Assembly (NCBI GenBank): GCA_951640165.1
Contig: OX621240.1
Coordinates: 12,164,713-12,228,712, forward strand
Source of the DNA: Pseudoips prasinana
Lineage: Eukaryota; Arthropoda; Insecta; Lepidoptera; Nolidae
Reading direction: 5' to 3'
Length of the DNA stretch: 64,000 bases
This document shows, one piece after another, positions 32,626-43,533 of the stretch; position 1 is the first letter of the stretch, and each line of letters begins with the position of its first letter. Made by a program: the position numbers and the translations under genes. Below the pieces are notes generated by a model. It saw nothing but the letters and a program-made list of their open reading frames with translations, did no database searches and had not been told where the DNA came from.

Positions 32626-33554
32626 TAGTGCTACAAACTTATCTGGCCCGGTGGCCAAAAGTAGAACTAACGACGCCAGTTTGAAATGTCAATCGGCCTG
32701 TTATTCCATGACATTCCTGCCATTGATTGTTTGTTGCGCGTATTTATTTTCCTTTATGTGTTTTTTAATTGTGAAAAATGCCGAAAGCTTTAAAAAGTGA
32801 TGCGAGGAATGTTATATTACAAGTATTGAATTATATGAAGGAAGAAAAACGCCATCAGGCACCAATTATACCCTTCAATAAGTTGTATGAACGCGTAGCT
32901 GCTGCTACAGGTTAGTGTTGTCAGCTTCTGAAAAAATACGAAACTCCCCCTCGCATTTTTAATTAAAATACATATTTTAAAATACTCATTATTTATTTAA
33001 TTTTTGCTATTTCCTTTGTAGGTGTCCGGGAGCGATTTGTAAGAAAACTTGTGAAAGAAAAAGAGCAAGCAGATCAGAATATTGGTAGATCGAATTCTGA
33101 AATCCTATCATTGACTGCAGAAGCTTTTGATAAAATAACAGTCAATGAATGGCAAAAGCATTGCAATCATGTGAAAAAATATTGAAAATGTTTATCGAAA
33201 AAGGGATGGATACTTAGTTGAGCTTTTCATCATTCATTTAGGTAGTGGTAGTGAAAGCGAAAGCAGTCTTTCCGATAATGATGATAATGAAATGACTTCT
33301 GAATTAAACCATTCCGGTGACATAATAATACCTGGAGTATCTCCACTCAGCATACATTTTATGTAAATGATCATAATTATTGTATAAAATATAAAGATTT
33401 GTAATGACAGTATTTGTTTGCTTTTTAGTGAAGTAACATTTACGTTACAATGTTCATATTATTTTTACCCACTTTATTGCAAAAAATAGTTACTAGCAAC
33501 ACTAAATGCGATAACAGCGACGCTGCCAGCGGGCCAGATAAGTTTGTGGGACTG
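32626..33554 (+). mobile_element. Internally deleted IS630/Tc1/mariner-type transposon
   Basis: A 929-bp element. The left end is TAGTGCTACAAACTTATCTG. The right end reverse-complements to CAGTCCCACAAACTTATCTG. The match continues through GCCCGGTGGC / GCCCGCTGGC. TA lies directly outside each end (32624-32625 and 33555-33556), the duplication made by this superfamily. The interior carries a relic gene whose head and tail resemble DDE_3-type (IS630-like) transposase proteins of insects while the catalytic core is missing. Confidence 0.85.
32778..33366 (+). pseudogene. Relic DDE_3-type transposase gene, core deleted, spliced
   Basis: Exon 1 (32778-32910) starts AAAATGCCG and encodes MPKALKSDARNVILQVLNYM, then KEEKRHQAPIIPFNKLYERV and AAATG. 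This is helix-turn-helix-like DNA-binding sequence. A 111-bp intron (32911-33021, GT...TTTGTAG) is spliced in phase 1 to GVRERFVRKLVKEKEQ. The text then jumps to LTAEAFDKITVNEWQKHCNH, which normally follows the catalytic DDE domain. One extra base near 33181 (HVKKY-stop instead of HVKKI) shifts the frame. The other frame continues ENVYRKRDGYLVELFIIHLG and an acidic serine-rich tail to TAA 33364-33366. About 200 catalytic residues are absent. It may encode only a DNA-binding fragment. Confidence 0.75.
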
Positions 33555-33556
33555 TA

Positions 33557-34560
33557 CTGGAACGTACCCGTTTAAATGTCAGTTGATGATTTACAGGTTG
33601 AATTTGTTTTGAATACTAACAGTAACAACGGGTATTATTTAGGTTTCACTTCTGAATTATACTGTGTTTAGATTGAGACTCACGTAATTTTATGTATTAT
33701 TATCACTCATGGAACTTGTTATCTATTTGTTCAATGTATTTATACGGTTTGCACAAAATGTTTCACTTTCACACTGTCTATTATTACACAAAAATTTTAA
33801 TAGTTATTATGTCACTAATAATATCACTTGGTTATTTCGTGTTTGTCAATTGTTTTATGCACTGTTTATACACTTCAGCTGATTGTAAGTATTTTTATAA
33901 AATAATTAGTCGCAGAGACAATGTTTACATTAGCAGTGTTGCCAATGCCAATTTTCGGTAGTAATAAATTTTTTTTTGCCTAATTTGGGTTCGGGTGGCA
34001 GTGTGTTAGTTGTCCCAAGATATTTACTATTTGTTTATTTTATTTACTTTTCAGTTTGAACAAGATTATATTCACATAATCAGCCTGATATCGTTCACAG
34101 CTGGACATAGGTCTCCCCCGAAGGATTTTATAACCTTGGCGACCTCAGTTAGGGAGTAGCTAGTAATCAGGTGGCACTGCTACCCGACTACCTGGTGTAT
34201 CCTTAAGTCGCATATTAAGACACCAACTGGTCCGGGAATCACACGGCCCATAAATATATTGTTGTCATAAAATTATATTGTTTTCGTTTAAAAACATTTT
34301 AACATAGCAACAAAAGAGACTAAATGTGTTTCTAAATGCTTTGGTGGTTTCCTGGAACTGTTCCAAACCAAATCAAGCATAACGCAAAGTAAATGTATCT
34401 ACCATTCAAATAAGTAAATATACGATGTAACAAAACAGGAAACCATGCGTTCTCAACCAAAGATATCAGGTTATATTAAATTTAAACAGTAGGAATAATA
34501 AAATACAAAAAAAATGTATTTAAAGGATCAGTGTAGACCAATCATAGCCTAGGATAACTA
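33557..34560. other. No gene seen; weak RTE terminus
   Basis: AT-rich. At 34083-34140 CCTGATATCGTTCACAGCTG and GACATAGGTCTCCCCCGAAG resemble the very end of an RTE-type LINE in minus orientation. Nothing else is recognised. Confidence 0.4.
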
Positions 34561-34561
34561 T

Positions 34562-34757
34562 TATGTCCAACGCACCAGGTGTGTTCCATTCACTCCACGT
34601 TTTACAATAACTTCTAATCATGGCAATTACATAAGGGAAGTAATACCAGGACTCGCCCAGGCCGGGCTCTCCTTTAGCGTATACTGTGCAGAGTCCAGAC
34701 CGCTTCCGCATTGGTGACACTGTGTCGTAGTTTCCCGGCTGATCCGGCTCAGACACT
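34562..34757 (-). pseudogene. R1-type LINE ORF2 carboxy-terminal relic
   Basis: The minus strand encodes CLSRISRETTTQCHQCGSGL, DSAQYTLKESPAWASPGITS and LM before a stop. R1-clade LINE polyproteins end with a CxxC...H...C knuckle followed by AxHTLxxCPAW; here the final cysteine is serine (KESPAW). Two stops follow. A decayed, truncated copy. Confidence 0.6.
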
Positions 34758-34807
34758 CACCGAAACACCTGTGTCCGGTTTGTACGTAGACTACTATATT
34801 ATACTAG

Positions 34808-34929
34808 GTGTGTATCCGGGCTTCAAGGTGAGGCAAAATGGCACCGACGATGGTACGCTGGTGCGCGCTCCGCGGCAATTCGAGCCACGCACGCCACCGT
34901 ACAAGAACGCGCCGGTCACTCTATGTTAA
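34808..34929 (+). CDS. Candidate terminal exon of a host gene
   Basis: After an acceptor-like CTATATTATACTAG the plus strand reads (G)VYPGFKVRQNGTDDGTLVRA, PRQFEPRTPPYKNAPVTLC and TAA (34927-34929). Third codon positions are strongly G/C (ACC GAC GAT GGT ACG CTG GTG CGC), unlike every transposon frame in the window. The proline-rich, charged text looks like a conserved cytoplasmic or secreted tail. The exon would begin in phase 1. I do not recognise the protein. A GGTGAGG donor-like site inside it (34828) means an internal exon boundary is also possible. It could be a GC-rich chance frame, but its codon use argues against that. Confidence 0.4.
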
Positions 34930-36490
34930 CTACTCTAGCTTGTCCACAGTCCCTTATAAATTACTATATTAACAAGCGGGATGAATTATTAGTCTGCTAG
35001 GAGATATTGGTATTTTTTTCTAACTATGGTTAATAATAAGAAGCTGTAAGTTTAAAGGAAGAATCTAAGTTACCTAGAATTCCAGTTCTTCCTAAAACCC
35101 TTCCATTCTAAATTCGACTGCCTAAGGATAGTTATGACTTTGACTATTTATATATTTGTATATATAATATGTTCTGTAACACGATAAATTCAATTAAAAT
35201 AAACTTCAAGAAATCTTGAAATTTCCATGATACAAACAATGGATGAAGGAATTACAACATAGTATTCATCAACTCGTAAGAAAAAGATACACTTCGAAAC
35301 ATTTCAAGTAGTGTAACGTAATACAACTTAAAAATATTGTTACTCTATAAAGGCTTTCCTATCTCAGTAGTAGCAGTTGGGATTTAGTTTGCTTTTTAGT
35401 ATCAGATCAATTTTTCTGTTAATCTTTGATATATATTCCAACAATAACAATTGAGATGTCATGTCAATTACAATTAACATGTGAATACGTATAACCTTCA
35501 GCTCCACCGTACCTAAAGCCGTTTTGCAGATGTGTTCAGTGGGTTCATATCTTCAAGGCTTTCCGGTGGTAATATTGACGTAACGATTTCACGTTATCTA
35601 TTGTATTTAGGACACGACGTCGATATCGTGAATAGAATAAAAACAGCCAAACATCAACAAAATGAAAAATTTTCAATTAAATATTGATCTTAGTTAATAT
35701 AATATTAAGGTGGTTAATACAATCTACTAATTAGATTAAAAAGGCATATTTACATGTAAGCACAAATGAAAAAGCGGTTTGTAATACAGAACTAACTTTA
35801 AATTCAAGAGTGTTTCTATTTTATTAGACGTCTATTTCTGACGATTTGTGACTTAATTCCAGCTTGCGAAAGAGATATTACAAAGGAGGCGTCTGTGCAA
35901 AATACAAGACAGGAAAAGCAACTCTCGGCGGGAGGTCAGGAAACTATCAATCTTAGTTTTACACACCAATGTAGTGAGATTTATCGCAGAATGTATGTAT
36001 TGCTTAGTAGTCGAAAAACTACTGTTACACCACAATTAGGAAATATAGATTGATAAAATTGGTATTGTACATATCTAGAAAAAAAATATAGCTAAAAAAA
36101 TTGTATTTTCTTCCAAAGAACTAAGGTAGTTAGTGGAAAAGGGAGGTAGTGAAACTATAAGTGGCGGCGCGCTAGCGGGAAAGCTGAATATTTGCAAGGA
36201 CGACTAATGATTACGATATGTGCTGCGTACTAAATGATCTGAATCTGAATAAGAAAATAAATTTAATTGACTTAAATATAAACGGATAATTGTATTTTCG
36301 TTTTTTTGTTTTAAGTCATCTTGCAATATTCACATTTTGCACGAGAATGCCTCTGCTAGTGTATATTATGGCAGCGTGTGAATAAAGTTAATCTTGTTAG
36401 GACCACTAAGACGAACGGGCGGGTAATGTGTTATTTTAATTCTAAAAGCTCCTATAGGTTAAGGTCCAATGTATATTTAATAAATCACAA
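34930..36490. other. No gene seen
   Basis: AT-rich. If 34808-34929 is a terminal exon, the first part would be its 3' untranslated region; AATAAA-like motifs are present but not diagnostic. A 60-codon minus frame at 35853-36035 has no domain. Confidence 0.35.
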
Positions 36491-36571
36491 TATAAGTTAA
36501 ACACTTTATATTGCATGTGACATGGAACAACAAAAAATAAATTTATAAAAATGAGGAATTTGTTAATTATT

Positions 36572-36885
36572 TCATCATCATCATCAACTGAAAGACAAAC
36601 CTATCCCAAAGATCTCCACAATTGCCGGTCTTGCGCTACCCGCATCCAGCGCCTTCCAGCGACCCTCATCATCGGTCCATTTTGTAGGGGCCCGGATCTC
36701 TAGGAGCTCTAGGATCGGGTCTACGAGCTATATGCGCTGCCCACTTCAACATGGCAATTCTTCGGGCTATGTCTGTTATTTTATTTCGCCTGCGAATCTC
36801 AGCATTACTGATTCGATTTCGCAGGGAAACTCCAAACATAGCCATCTCCATTGCTCTTTGGGTGACCTTGAGTCATCTGATAAGG
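36572..36885 (-). pseudogene. RTE-type LINE 3' fragment in unit 1 (repeated in units 2-4)
   Basis: The minus strand encodes MEMAMFGVSLRNRISNAEIR, RRNKITDIARRIAMLKWAAH and IARRPDPRAPRDPGPYKMDR, then a stop. The sequence then continues through CTGGAAGGCGCTGGATGCGG to ATGATGATGATG. It is the RTE carboxy terminus (MLGVSLxxR, R.KTxITDxxxRIAxLKWxWAGHIARRxD). Equivalent copies start at 37854, 39136 and 40418. Unit 2 has RIPRD instead of RAPRD. Confidence 0.85.
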
Positions 36886-37072
36886 TTTATTATTTACATA
36901 ACAATAAAAAGTAACGAAAATTTATATTTATACAAAGGAAAAATATAATGCCTAAAGCTGACAAAATACAATTGACAAATAAAAGTAAGAATTGATAAGT
37001 TTTCTAAAGAAGATCAAACATTCCAAATTATTTTTCACAATTATAATGATAAATATTTAATATTTTCACATT

Positions 37073-37139
37073 AGTTTTATTCGTGGGTGGAGAAATCATA
37101 CCCAGGTAGGGTATGATTTCTCCACCCACGAATAAAACT
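37073..37139. repeat. Perfect hairpin, 31-bp arms (unit 1)
   Basis: The arms AGTTTTATTCGTGGGTGGAG...CATACCC (37073-37103) and GGGTATG...CCACGAATAAAACT (37109-37139) are exact reverse complements. They are separated by AGGTA. The following GGTGATTTCTCC repeats part of the arm. Confidence 0.95.
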
Positions 37140-38354
37140 GGTGATTTCTCCATTATTATCCATGTAGTAAAAAAATATTATTCAGTATTTATGAAAAACC
37201 CGTTAACGATGACAAATCTTTATTATATTCATTTGTGGTTTCATTCGTGGCACAACAACTCATTTAGATAATAGAAATACTCATTCCTTATACCTAATCA
37301 GCACTGAGAGCGTGTGGTAGGTTAATATTTTCTCTGCTTTAGAGAGCTTTAAGAGATAAATAAAGCAAGTTTTCCCGAAGTCGTAATATATACTGCTACA
37401 ATTCAAATTTTGTGGTAAGTATTTGACGTTTTTAATTCAATTTGCTGTGAAGTTATAACGTTCTTATACATAATTAAGACTTGATTTCGTTTGATCTACG
37501 TTAAATTTATTGCCGGTCGATGTGAAATAATTGTATTTTCATCGTGATCTTTCAGACTTACTAATTAAAAAGAGAACAGTCACTAATTTCCAAAGTAGTG
37601 TTCATGGCCGGCTATAGAAATATGATGAATGGAATTCCATCTAGAAGTTACTTCCCATACAAGGCGTCTATCAAGCAGTTCTACCTACTTTGTTATATTA
37701 TGACATATGGCAAGAGCCTCGCATTATCTATGTACTTGTCTATTATTATGTGCATGCCTATATAATGCGTGGATCTAGTTAAACACTTTATATTGCATGT
37801 GACATGGAACAACAAAAAATAAATTTATAAAAATGAGGAATTTGTTAATTATTTCATCATCATCATCAACTGAAAGACAAACCTATCCCAAAGATCTCCA
37901 CAATTGCCGGTCTTGCGCTACCCGCATCCAGCGCCTTCCAGCGACCCTCATCATCGGTCCATTTTGTAGGGGCCCGGATCTCTAGGAATTCTAGGATCGG
38001 GTCTACGAGCTATATGCGCTGCCCACTTCAACATGGCAATTCTTCGGGCTATGTCTGTTATTTTATTTCGCCTGCGAATCTCAGCATTACTGATTCGATT
38101 TCGCAGGGAAACTCCAAACATAGCCATCTCCATTGCTCTTTGGGTGACCTTGAGTCATCTGATAAGGTTTATTATTTACATAACAATAAAAAGTAACGAA
38201 AATTTATATTTATACAAAGGAAAAATATAATGCCTAAAGCTGACAAAATACAATTGACAAATAAAAGTAAGAATTGATAAGTTTTCTAAAGAAGATCAAA
38301 CATTCCAAATTATTTTTCACAATTATAATGATAAATATTTAATATTTTCACATT

Positions 38355-38421
38355 AGTTTTATTCGTGGGTGGAGAAATCATACCCAGGTAGGGTATGATT
38401 TCTCCACCCACGAATAAAACT
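38355..38421. repeat. Perfect hairpin (unit 2)
   Basis: Same 31-5-31 structure as in unit 1, shifted by 1282 bp, with no change. Confidence 0.95.
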
Positions 38422-39636
38422 GGTGATTTCTCCATTATTATCCATGTAGTAAAAAAATATTATTCAGTATTTATGAAAAACCCGTTAACGATGACAAATC
38501 TTTATTATATTCATTTGTGGTTTCATTCGTGGCACAACAACTCATTTAGATAATAGAAATACTCATTCCTTATACCTAATCAGCACTGAGAGCGTGTGGT
38601 AGGTTAATATTTTCTCTGCTTTAGAGAGCTTTAAGAGATAAATAAAGCAAGTTTTCCCGAAGTCGTAATATATACTGCTACAATTCAAATTTTGTGGTAA
38701 GTATTTGACGTTTTTAATTCAATTTGCTGTGAAGTTATAACGTTCTTATACATAATTAAGACTTGATTTCGTTTGATCTACGTTAAATTTATTGCCGGTC
38801 GATGTGAAATAATTGTATTTTCATCGTGATCTTTCAGACTTACTAATTAAAAAGAGAACAGTCACTAATTTCCAAAGTAGTGTTCATGGCCGGCTATAGA
38901 AATATGATGAATGGAATTCCATCTAGAAGTTACTTCCCATACAAGGCGTCTATCAAGCAGTTCTACCTACTTTGTTATATTATGACATATGGCAAGAGCC
39001 TCGCATTATCTATGTACTTGTCTATTATTATGTGCATGCCTATATAATGCGTGGATCTAGTTAAACACTTTATATTGCATGTGACATGGAACAACAAAAA
39101 ATAAATTTATAAAAATGAGGAATTTGTTAATTATTTCATCATCATCATCAACTGAAAGACAAACCTATCCCAAAGATCTCCACAATTGCCGGTCTTGCGC
39201 TACCCGCATCCAGCGCCTTCCAGCGACCCTCATCATCGGTCCATTTTGTAGGGGCCCGGATCTCTAGGAGCTCTAGGATCGGGTCTACGAGCTATATGCG
39301 CTGCCCACTTCAACATGGCAATTCTTCGGGCTATGTCTGTTATTTTATTTCGCCTGCGAATCTCAGCATTACTGATTCGATTTCGCAGGGAAACTCCAAA
39401 CATAGCCATCTCCATTGCTCTTTGGGTGACCTTGAGTCATCTGATAAGGTTTATTATTTACATAACAATAAAAAGTAACGAAAATTTATATTTATACAAA
39501 GGAAAAATATAATGCCTAAAGCTGACAAAATACAATTGACAAATAAAAGTAAGAATTGATAAGTTTTCTAAAGAAGATCAAACATTCCAAATTATTTTTC
39601 ACAATTATAATGATAAATATTTAATATTTTCACATT

Positions 39637-39703
39637 AGTTTTATTCGTGGGTGGAGAAATCATACCCAGGTAGGGTATGATTTCTCCACCCACGAATAAA
39701 ACT
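39637..39703. repeat. Perfect hairpin (unit 3)
   Basis: Same 31-5-31 structure as in unit 1, unchanged. Confidence 0.95.
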
Positions 39704-40918
39704 GGTGATTTCTCCATTATTATCCATGTAGTAAAAAAATATTATTCAGTATTTATGAAAAACCCGTTAACGATGACAAATCTTTATTATATTCATTTGT
39801 GGTTTCATTCGTGGCACAACAACTCATTTAGATAATAGAAATACTCATTCCTTATACCTAATCAGCACTGAGAGCGTGTGGTAGGTTAATATTTTCTCTG
39901 CTTTAGAGAGCTTTAAGAGATAAATAAAGCAAGTTTTCCCGAAGTCGTAATATATACTGCTACAATTCAAATTTTGTGGTAAGTATTTGACGTTTTTAAT
40001 TCAATTTGCTGTGAAGTTATAACGTTCTTATACATAATTAAGACTTGATTTCGTTTGATCTACGTTAAATTTATTGCCGGTCGATGTGAAATAATTGTAT
40101 TTTCATCGTGATCTTTCAGACTTACTAATTAAAAAGAGAACAGTCACTAATTTCCAAAGTAGTGTTCATGGCCGGCTATAGAAATATGATGAATGGAATT
40201 CCATCTAGAAGTTACTTCCCATACAAGGCGTCTATCAAGCAGTTCTACCTACTTTGTTATATTATGACATATGGCAAGAGCCTCGCATTATCTATGTACT
40301 TGTCTATTATTATGTGCATGCCTATATAATGCGTGGATCTAGTTAAACACTTTATATTGCATGTGACATGGAACAACAAAAAATAAATTTATAAAAATGA
40401 GGAATTTGTTAATTATTTCATCATCATCATCAACTGAAAGACAAACCTATCCCAAAGATCTCCACAATTGCCGGTCTTGCGCTACCCGCATCCAGCGCCT
40501 TCCAGCGACCCTCATCATCGGTCCATTTTGTAGGGGCCCGGATCTCTAGGAGCTCTAGGATCAGGTCTACGAGCTATATGCGCTGCCCACTTCAACATGG
40601 CAATTCTTCGGGCTATGTCTGTTATTTTATTTCGCCTGCGAATCTCAGCATTACTGATTCGATTTCGCAGGGAAACTCCAAACATAGCCATCTCCATTGC
40701 TCTTTGGGTGACCTTGAGTCATCTGATAAGGTTTATTATTTACATAACAATAAAAAGTAACGAAAATTTATATTTATACAAAGGAAAAATATAATGCCTA
40801 AAGCTGACAAAATACAATTGACAAATAAAAGTAAGAATTGATAAGTTTTCTAAAGAAGATCAAACATTCCAAATTATTTTTCACAATTATAATGATAAAT
40901 ATTTAATATTTTCACATT

Positions 40919-40985
40919 AGTTTTATTCGTGGGTGGAGAAATCATACCCAGGTAGGGTATGATTTCTCCACCCACGAATAAAACT
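40919..40985. repeat. Perfect hairpin (unit 4)
   Basis: Same 31-5-31 structure as in unit 1, unchanged although this unit has three substitutions elsewhere. Confidence 0.95.
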
Positions 40986-41764
40986 GGTGATTTCTCCATT
41001 ATTATCCATGTAGTAAAAAAATATTATTCAGTATTTATGAAAAACCCGTTAACGATGACAAATCTTTATTATATTCATTTGTGGTTTCATTCGTGGCACA
41101 ACAACTCATTTAGATAATAGAAATACTCATTCCTTATACCTAATCAGCACTGAGAGCGTGTGGTAGGTTAATATTTTCTCTGCTTTAGAGAGCTTTAAGA
41201 GATAAATAAAGCAAGTTTTCCCGAAGTCGTAATATATACTGCTACAATTCAAATTTTGTGGTAAGTATTTGACGTTTTTAATTCAATTTGCTGTGAAGTT
41301 GTAACGTTCTTATACATAATTAAGACTTGATTTCGTTTGATCTACGTTAAATTTATTGCCGGTCGATGTGAAATAATTGTATTTTCATCGTGATCTTTCA
41401 GACTTACTAATTAAAAAGAGAACAGTCACTAATTTCCAAAGTAGTGTTCATGGCCGGCTATAGAAATATGATGAATGGAATTCCATCTAGAAGTTACTTC
41501 CCATACAAGGCGTCTATCAAGCAGTTCTACCTACTTTGTTCTATTATGACATATGGCAAGAGCCTCGCATTATCTATGTACTTGTCTATTATTATGTGCA
41601 TGCCTATATAATGCGTGGATCTAGGTCGAAATGTAGTTGGTATGGCCACTATATTTCTAAGTAGTGAAAAGATTTAAATCAGAGTTCCCTAATAAAAACA
41701 AGTAAGTGATTGATGAGAATAAGCATCTAGCGATTGATGAGAATAAGAATAAGCATCTCGCGGT

Positions 41765-41970
41765 CAGTTCATAGATGGATGACCTTGGTGGTCATCCATC
41801 TATGTGTTTAATTTCTAAGCGTTTTTGTGATTCGGAGTGCACGTTAAGCTGTCGGTCCCGGTTGTAGTCATTAGACAACAGTCGTTAAGCCATGTCAAAG
41901 GCCTAGTAAGCGTCTTGAACAACCCTGACACTATCTGACTAGCGAAGATAAGTAAGTAATAAAAACACTA
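41765..41970 (+). mobile_element. SINE-like repeat D copy
   Basis: It opens with a 15-bp-arm hairpin CATAGATGGATGACC / GGTCATCCATCTATG around TTGGT (41770-41804). It continues GTTAAGCTGTCGGTCCCGGT, AGACAACAGTCGTTAAGCCA and GTCTTGAACAACCCTGACAC, ending in GATAAGTAAGTAAT. Confidence 0.75.
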
Positions 41971-42348
41971 ACCCCGTGAGTGAAAGCAAGTGACTAATAT
42001 AAACGTTAAGAACTCGTAAACTAAGCGGTGTAAGCACAATCTTCTCATAGTTATAAAGATCGGTCGTGCGAAAGTAATTTCTACGTAGTACAGTTTTCGT
42101 AACGTTGGATCTTTATATCGTAGATTTGATTTGTGGTCACAAAGAAGGTTTAATCGTCAAATAATCAATCCCATTGAAGAAACATTATACCTAGTAGGAA
42201 GCTGAAAATCAGTGTTACAATCCTTATAGGCTCTATATACTAAAGTGAAGCCATTTAGACACATACTCAATATGTTTGTGCTTTTTTTTTATACATATCG
42301 TATTGTAGTTTTAATGTACAAATCTGTATTTCTTTGTATAATAGTTAG
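41971..42348. other. No gene seen
   Basis: AT-rich; no recognised repeat. Confidence 0.4.
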
Positions 42349-42349
42349 G

Positions 42350-42465
42350 ATACATAATACATACATAGACTCACGCCTGATACCCAGAAGGGTAGGCAGA
42401 GACAACGGATTTCCATGTAACGATCTTTGCACACCTCTTTTGCCTCGTTTACTGTCATAGAAACA
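42350..42465 (-). mobile_element. Repeat E copy
   Basis: The plus strand reads ATACATACATAGACTCACGC, CTGATACCCAGAAGGGTAGG, CAGAGACAACGGATTTCCAT and GTAACGATCTTTGCACACCT. This is the reverse of the copy inserted in SINE A at 21722-21830. The microsatellite side (ATAC) is at the left. Confidence 0.75.
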
Positions 42466-42794
42466 AGGATATATAAACATATATTTGGAGTTTTATTTTT
42501 GAATATAATTATTATAACATTATTATAACATACTGGGATTGTAACATTATTATAACATACTTATTCTCTTATATTTGTATTTATTATACTTTTAAAATGT
42601 ATAAGTTTGGTATTATTGTGTTTCTTAAAAAATAAAAATCCTTTCTTTCTTTTTCATAATTTCTCATTGAGTTCTCGTAAACTAAGCGGTGAAAAACAAT
42701 CTGCTCTTTCTCGTAGTTATAAATACCAGTAGCGTAGCAACAAACATCAAAACATCTAAACCTGCAAACATAAAACATTCATAATGTTAATAGG

Positions 42795-43015
42795 ATATCG
42801 TGGGTTCGATTCCCACCCAGGACAGATATTTGTGTGCATGAACACGTCTGTTTGTCCTGAGTCTGGGTGTTATTTATCTATATAAGTATGTATTTACAAA
42901 AAAAAAGTATTTCATGTAGTATATAAGTTATTTGGTTTCCATAGTACCAGCTCTGCTTAGTTTGGGATCAGATGGCCGTGTGTAAATAATGTCCCAGGAT
43001 ATTATTATCATCCAC
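42795..43015 (+). mobile_element. SINE B, best plus-strand copy
   Basis: The B box lies in CGTGGGTTCGATTCCCACCC. The body is AGGACAGATATTTGTGTGCA, GTTTGTCCTGAGTCTGGGTG and ATAAGTATGTATTTAC, then an A run. The tail is GTTTCCATAGTACCAGCTCT, TTTGGGATCAGATGGCCGTG and TAATGTCCCAGGATATTATT. The A box is missing. Confidence 0.85.
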
Positions 43016-43530
43016 TCATATGTATTCATATCCATATATAATTTTAATAAAAGTTCTAATAGTTTCTATTGACTTGTCGAAGAAAATATTATTGTACTTT
43101 ATACATCTCTCTCTCTATATATATATATATGTCTTTTAAAAGGATACCCACCGCTAAACCAATGTACCTTGTCACAAGAGACTAAGTCGCTTTCAGATAC
43201 TCTCGATTCACTATTTGCAGTATTCTTTTTACTACACCGTTCTATAGGCGTTCCCCAGGTAGTACCTCAGTAAACACTAAGTTATACATTTAATTTGATA
43301 AAAACCTCCCTAGCGAATTGCAGAACACTTTCGATTGCGACTCAAACAGACGGGTTTTCACTTAATTTATTTTTTTGGGTTCTGTATCCCCAAATTAATA
43401 AAAACTGGACTCTTATCTGGCTGAAAATAAATAATTAACCTTATCTGGCACAGCCGATTAGATCCGACTCTAATGGACTGATTAAGTTTAAATATGGACA
43501 GTCTCTAATGGTCGTCGTAAAGGTCGATCT
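43016..43530. other. No gene seen
   Basis: AT-rich, with short CT and AT microsatellites near 43106-43130. No coding signal. Confidence 0.4.
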
Positions 43531-43533
43531 ATA

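Larger units (their letters stand above)
36495..41624. repeat. Four tandem copies of a 1282-bp unit
   Basis: The unit starts AGTTAAACACTTTATATTGC at 36495, 37777, 39059 and 40341. The array ends with AG at 41623-41624, exactly four periods plus the 2-bp AG also found at the start. The copies are almost identical. Unit 2 has GAATTC where the others have GAGCTC (37987-37990). Unit 4 differs at 40563 (A for G), 41301 (G for A) and 41541 (C for A). Each unit contains one RTE LINE tail and one long perfect hairpin. The 60- and 65-codon frames repeated in each unit are not genes. Confidence 0.95.

Noticed and set aside
36669..40794. 60- and 65-codon frames repeated in each 1282-bp unit as a candidate small-gene array
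   Set aside because: The minus frame is an RTE polyprotein tail and the plus frames are its antisense shadows. No promoter, start context or conservation beyond unit identity supports genes.
36495..41624. CRISPR-like array
   Set aside because: The units are 1282 bp with no short repeat/spacer pattern, and the DNA is animal.
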